DNA of 64,000 nucleotides from Ziziphus jujuba (taxonomy: Eukaryota > Streptophyta > Magnoliopsida > Rosales > Rhamnaceae), in contig NC_083382.1 in NCBI RefSeq assembly GCF_031755915.1, positions 31,456,501-31,520,500 of the forward strand. Reading direction: 5' to 3'. The notes under the pieces are model-generated. The model worked only from the letters and a program-made list of their open reading frames with translations, did no database searches and was not told the DNA's origin. The translations under genes were made by a program, and so were the position numbers. This document shows positions 61,358 to 64,000 of this stretch, piece by piece. Position 1 is the stretch's first letter, and each line of letters opens with the position of its first letter.

Positions 61358-62150
61358 TCTATGTTTTGTTTGGTTTTTTAATTGTATATTCTATTTAACT
61401 TGAAGTTTTATTTTGTTTATTTGCATTATAAGGTCATATGAATGGTGACATTGACATATTCTCCATCAACTAGCTAAAGCAAAATTCTAAGTAAATTAGC
61501 TCATAATGTATATCACGTGTGCAGTATCTTTGTCCCCAAAATTCATATTTATGTAGACTCACATATAATGTGCATCATAGTTTTGTTCACATATTGTTTA
61601 ATATATTATGTAAGTTGTTTCATATATTCAAAGTCTAAATACACTACTATATCTTGGTTGTTTACTTTTTTTTTTCTACAAAAAAAAAATTTAAAGCATT
61701 TTATCCTCCTAATGCAGCTCTCTTATGTTAACTATGATTTGGAGGAAATGGATTTTATTATGTCCATGAGAGAAAATAACTTGATGACCTTTTGCTTTAT
61801 TCTTTTATATGACATTCTCTAAATTATTACCATATAGTTTTGTATGTTATCGGTGTTTGATTTGTTTACCTAAAGAGCTTTTCTTTTATGTTGTCTAACC
61901 ATATACTATAAACTTTTCTTTAGGAACATGGATACAACCTTTTTTCTTTGGGGACATGTTTACAACCGTTCTTTATCATAGTGTTGGGAATGAGGAGTGT
62001 ACTTGATTAGGCTGGTAAAATTTCTGTCTGAAATTCTTTGCACACTTTTCAATTTATTAGAGTTGATTTTCTCTAGATTGCATCATTCATTTCATAAGCA
62101 CCCTTATTTGGTAGTCACTGAAGCATATTATTCATTTTAATTTGACAGAT
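61358..62150. other. AT-rich spacer between the solo LTR and the MULE relic
   Basis: No supported gene. A short frame near 61715-61800 (LQLSYVNYDLEEMDFIMSMR after a TGCAG) looks slightly protein-like but is isolated and may belong to the same decayed element as the SWIM relic downstream. Confidence 0.4.
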
Positions 62151-62154
62151 AATG

Positions 62155-62330
62155 CACATGCCGTATAGAGAAACCTGGCTTTCCTTGTGTCCATGCAATT
62201 GCAGCATGTAAGCATCAACATATTTCTCAAGGAGAGAAGCGTCATCAATATAGATGCGGGAGGTGCAAACAGATTGGTCACAGCAGCCGATCATGGTCAG
62301 CCGCCATACCTCTTGATAGCACCATAAATA
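62155..62330 (+). mobile_element. MULE (Mutator-like) transposase C-terminal relic: SWIM finger plus zinc knuckle
   Basis: The frame starting at TGC 62159 reads CRIEKPGFPCVHAIAACKHQ, the C-x-n-G-x-PC-x-H-A-x-A core of a SWIM zinc finger as in MULE transposases. It continues with YRCGRCKQIGHSSRSW, a CCHC zinc knuckle in which the last Cys is replaced by Trp, then PLDST. The N-terminal part of the SWIM finger and all of the catalytic domain are missing, so it is non-functional. It sits directly beside the repeat array at 62400, which might be a terminal part of the same element (inference). A domesticated FAR1-type gene is less likely given the truncation. Confidence 0.6.
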
Positions 62331-62399
62331 GACGTTGGTTTGATGTGTTGTTTTGTTGGAAAAGTCATCTGTCGTATTATGTTGATAAAATATCAATAA

Positions 62400-63778
62400 C
62401 CCTAAATAGAAAAAACTCCAAAAGTTCAGAAAAAGTTCTCAAATTGGCAAAAATATTTGGTTATCGTAGGTTTCACCAGTAATTACCGAAACCCCTGTGG
62501 TAATCATATTTTTCCAATTTTTTGCCCCCCACAAGTTTCCTAATGTGTGTTCAATGCAAAAATAGGTAAAATATACATTCTTCAATGATCCTAAAGAGAA
62601 AAAGCCCCAAAAGTTCTGAAAAAGTTCTCAAATTGGCACAAAAATTTGATTACCGTATTGACTTCGATAATTACCGATGAACCCTACAGTAATCAATTTA
62701 TACTTGCTGGAAAAATTATCATAGAAATCATTGGTGATTACCAAAACTCTTATGGTAATCACATTTGACAACTTTTTTGGCCCCCACAAGTCCTCTAATG
62801 TGTGTTCAATGCAACAATATGCAAAATATATATTCTTCAATGATCCTAAGGAGAAAAAATCCCAAAAGTTCTGAAAAAGTTCTCCAATTGGCACAAAAAT
62901 TTGATTACCATAGGACCTTTGGTAATTACCGATTAAACCTACGGTAATCAATTTATACTTGCTGGAAAAATTACCTTAGAAATCATCGGTAATTACCGAA
63001 ACCCCTATGGTAATCACATTCGACAACTTCTTTGGTCCCCACAAGTCTCCTAATGTGTGTTAAATGCAACAACATGCAAAATATACATTCTTCAATGATC
63101 TTAAGAAAAAAAAATCTCAAAAGTTCTGAAAAAGTTCTCCAATTGGTACAAAAATTTAATTACTGTAAGGCCTTCGGTAATTACCGATGAAACCTACAGT
63201 AATCAATTTATACTTGCTGGAAAAATTACCGAAGGTTTCATCGGTAATTATCGAAACCCCTATAGTAATCATATTTATCAATTTTTTGGCCCCCACAAGT
63301 CCCTTAATGTGTGTTAAATGCAAAAACATACAAAATATACATTCTCCAATGATCCTAAAGAGAAAAAAACCCAAAAATTCTGAAAAAAATTTTAAATTGG
63401 CAAAAAAATTTGATTGCCGTATGGCCTTCGGTAATTACCGATGAAACCTTCGGTAATTTTTCCAGCAAGTATAAATTGATTATCGTAGGTTTCATTGGTA
63501 ATTACCGAAGGCCCTATGATAATCAAATTTTTGTGCCAATTTGAGAATATTTTCAGAACTTTTAGGGCTTTTTCTCCTTATGATCATTAAAGAATGTATA
63601 TTTTGCATGTTTTTTCATTTAACACACATTAGGGGACTTGTGAGGGCCAAAAAATTGGTAAAATGTGATAACCATACGGGTTTTGGTAATTACCGATGAA
63701 ACCTACGGTAATTTTTTCAGCAATTACAAATTGATTACCATAGGTTTCATAGGTAATTACCGAAGACCCTACCGTAAT
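62400..63778. repeat. Tandem ~250-bp repeat array ending in an inverted copy (foldback array)
   Basis: Direct units start near 62400 (shortened, about 190 bp), 62590, 62844, 63100 and 63354. Each begins with CCTAA(A/G)GAGAAAAA and AAAAGTTCTGAAAAAGTTCT, has two or more palindromes GGTAATTACC with flanking CGATGAAACCT arms, a TTATACTTGCTGGAAAAATT block, then CCCCCACAAGT, CTAATGTGTGTT and ATACATTCTTCAATGAT. From about 63452 to 63778 the order and strand reverse: the same blocks appear as reverse complements (TCCAGCAAGTATAAATTGA, ACACACATTAGGGGACTTGT). The array is therefore about 4.5 direct units facing about 1.4 inverted units. Open frames in it are repeat artefacts. Confidence 0.85.
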
Positions 63779-63802
63779 CCAAAACCAAAGGACGTTGCTC
63801 AC

Positions 63803-64000
63803 CATTAAAACAGCAATTAAAGATATACCAAAACCATCAAGTGGACCAAAATTGAAATCTATAACCAAAGGACTAATTAGGAAGCAAAACATATTCCCAG
63901 CTATGGCTCCCAAAGCCCCAAAGAGAACATTCAATTGCTTCTCCAACCTCCTTGATGCAGATTTTTCAAAAGAAACCTTTGCGACCAACGTCAAAAACTT
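63803..64000 (-). CDS. Partial exon of an unidentified membrane protein, running off the window
   Basis: On the minus strand from the window edge the frame reads ASRRLEKQLNVLFGALGAIA, then NMFCFLISPLVIDFNFGPLD and GISLIAVLM, ending at an excellent donor ATG|GTGAGC at 63803/63802. The sequence has an amphipathic basic stretch and two hydrophobic segments, so a membrane protein or leucine-rich helical domain is likely. The rest of the gene lies outside the window. The adjacent repeat array begins only 24 bp into the presumed intron. I could not name the family. It may be a live gene or a gene fragment carried by the mobile element next to it. Confidence 0.45.

Noticed and set aside
62628..63444. 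Repeated short open frames in the 62.4-63.8 kb array
   Set aside because: They are the same repeat read in different copies and have no independent start or domain.
1..64000. CRISPR arrays, bacterial operons, riboswitches or integrated plasmid features
   Set aside because: Gene structure and repeats are those of plant nuclear DNA; no regularly spaced short repeats or prokaryotic gene layout are present.

Overview
This window is nuclear DNA of a flowering plant, almost certainly a eudicot. The evidence is AT-rich intergenic sequence full of microsatellites, GT-AG introns with T-rich acceptors, and plant-specific genes: an ALA-type P4-ATPase, a chloroplast ribosomal protein L12 with transit peptide, a DUF1645 protein and a plant universal stress protein. 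The LTR at 58.3-61.4 kb resembles Gypsy LTRs I recall from Rosales genomes, but the species cannot be fixed from sequence alone.

Layout. 1.3-2.2 kb: DUF1645 gene (minus). 7.9-15.0 kb: complete 11-exon P4-ATPase, closest to Arabidopsis ALA8 (minus). 20.6-30.0 kb: 20-coding-exon STE20/SPS1-type protein kinase with a long leader (plus). 32.0-34.8 kb: 5-exon cinnamoyl-CoA reductase-like gene of the SNL6 type (plus). 36.3-40.9 kb: a dense cluster of seed-type promoter elements and a small Cys-rich membrane-like protein gene (plus). 42.4-45.1 kb: 4-exon universal stress protein (plus). 46.3-49.4 kb: 1051-residue PWWP protein (minus). 53.0-53.5 kb: plastid ribosomal protein bL12c (minus). From 50.9 kb to the right edge mobile and decayed DNA dominates: a LINE 3' relic, a pseudogene fragment, a complete 3.0-kb solo LTR with target-site duplication, a MULE transposase relic, a ~250-bp tandem repeat array that turns into an inverted copy of itself, and the edge of an unidentified membrane-protein exon.

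The host genes form no operon or pathway. DUF1645, ALA8, PWWP and RPL12 appear to match, in order, a block on Arabidopsis chromosome 3 (about At3g27830-At3g27880, from memory), so the window probably preserves ancestral gene order. Exon boundaries below were worked out by hand from reading-frame continuity and GT/AG sites; every listed coding intron keeps the frame. Leaders, promoters and transposon family names are inferences and are marked as such.
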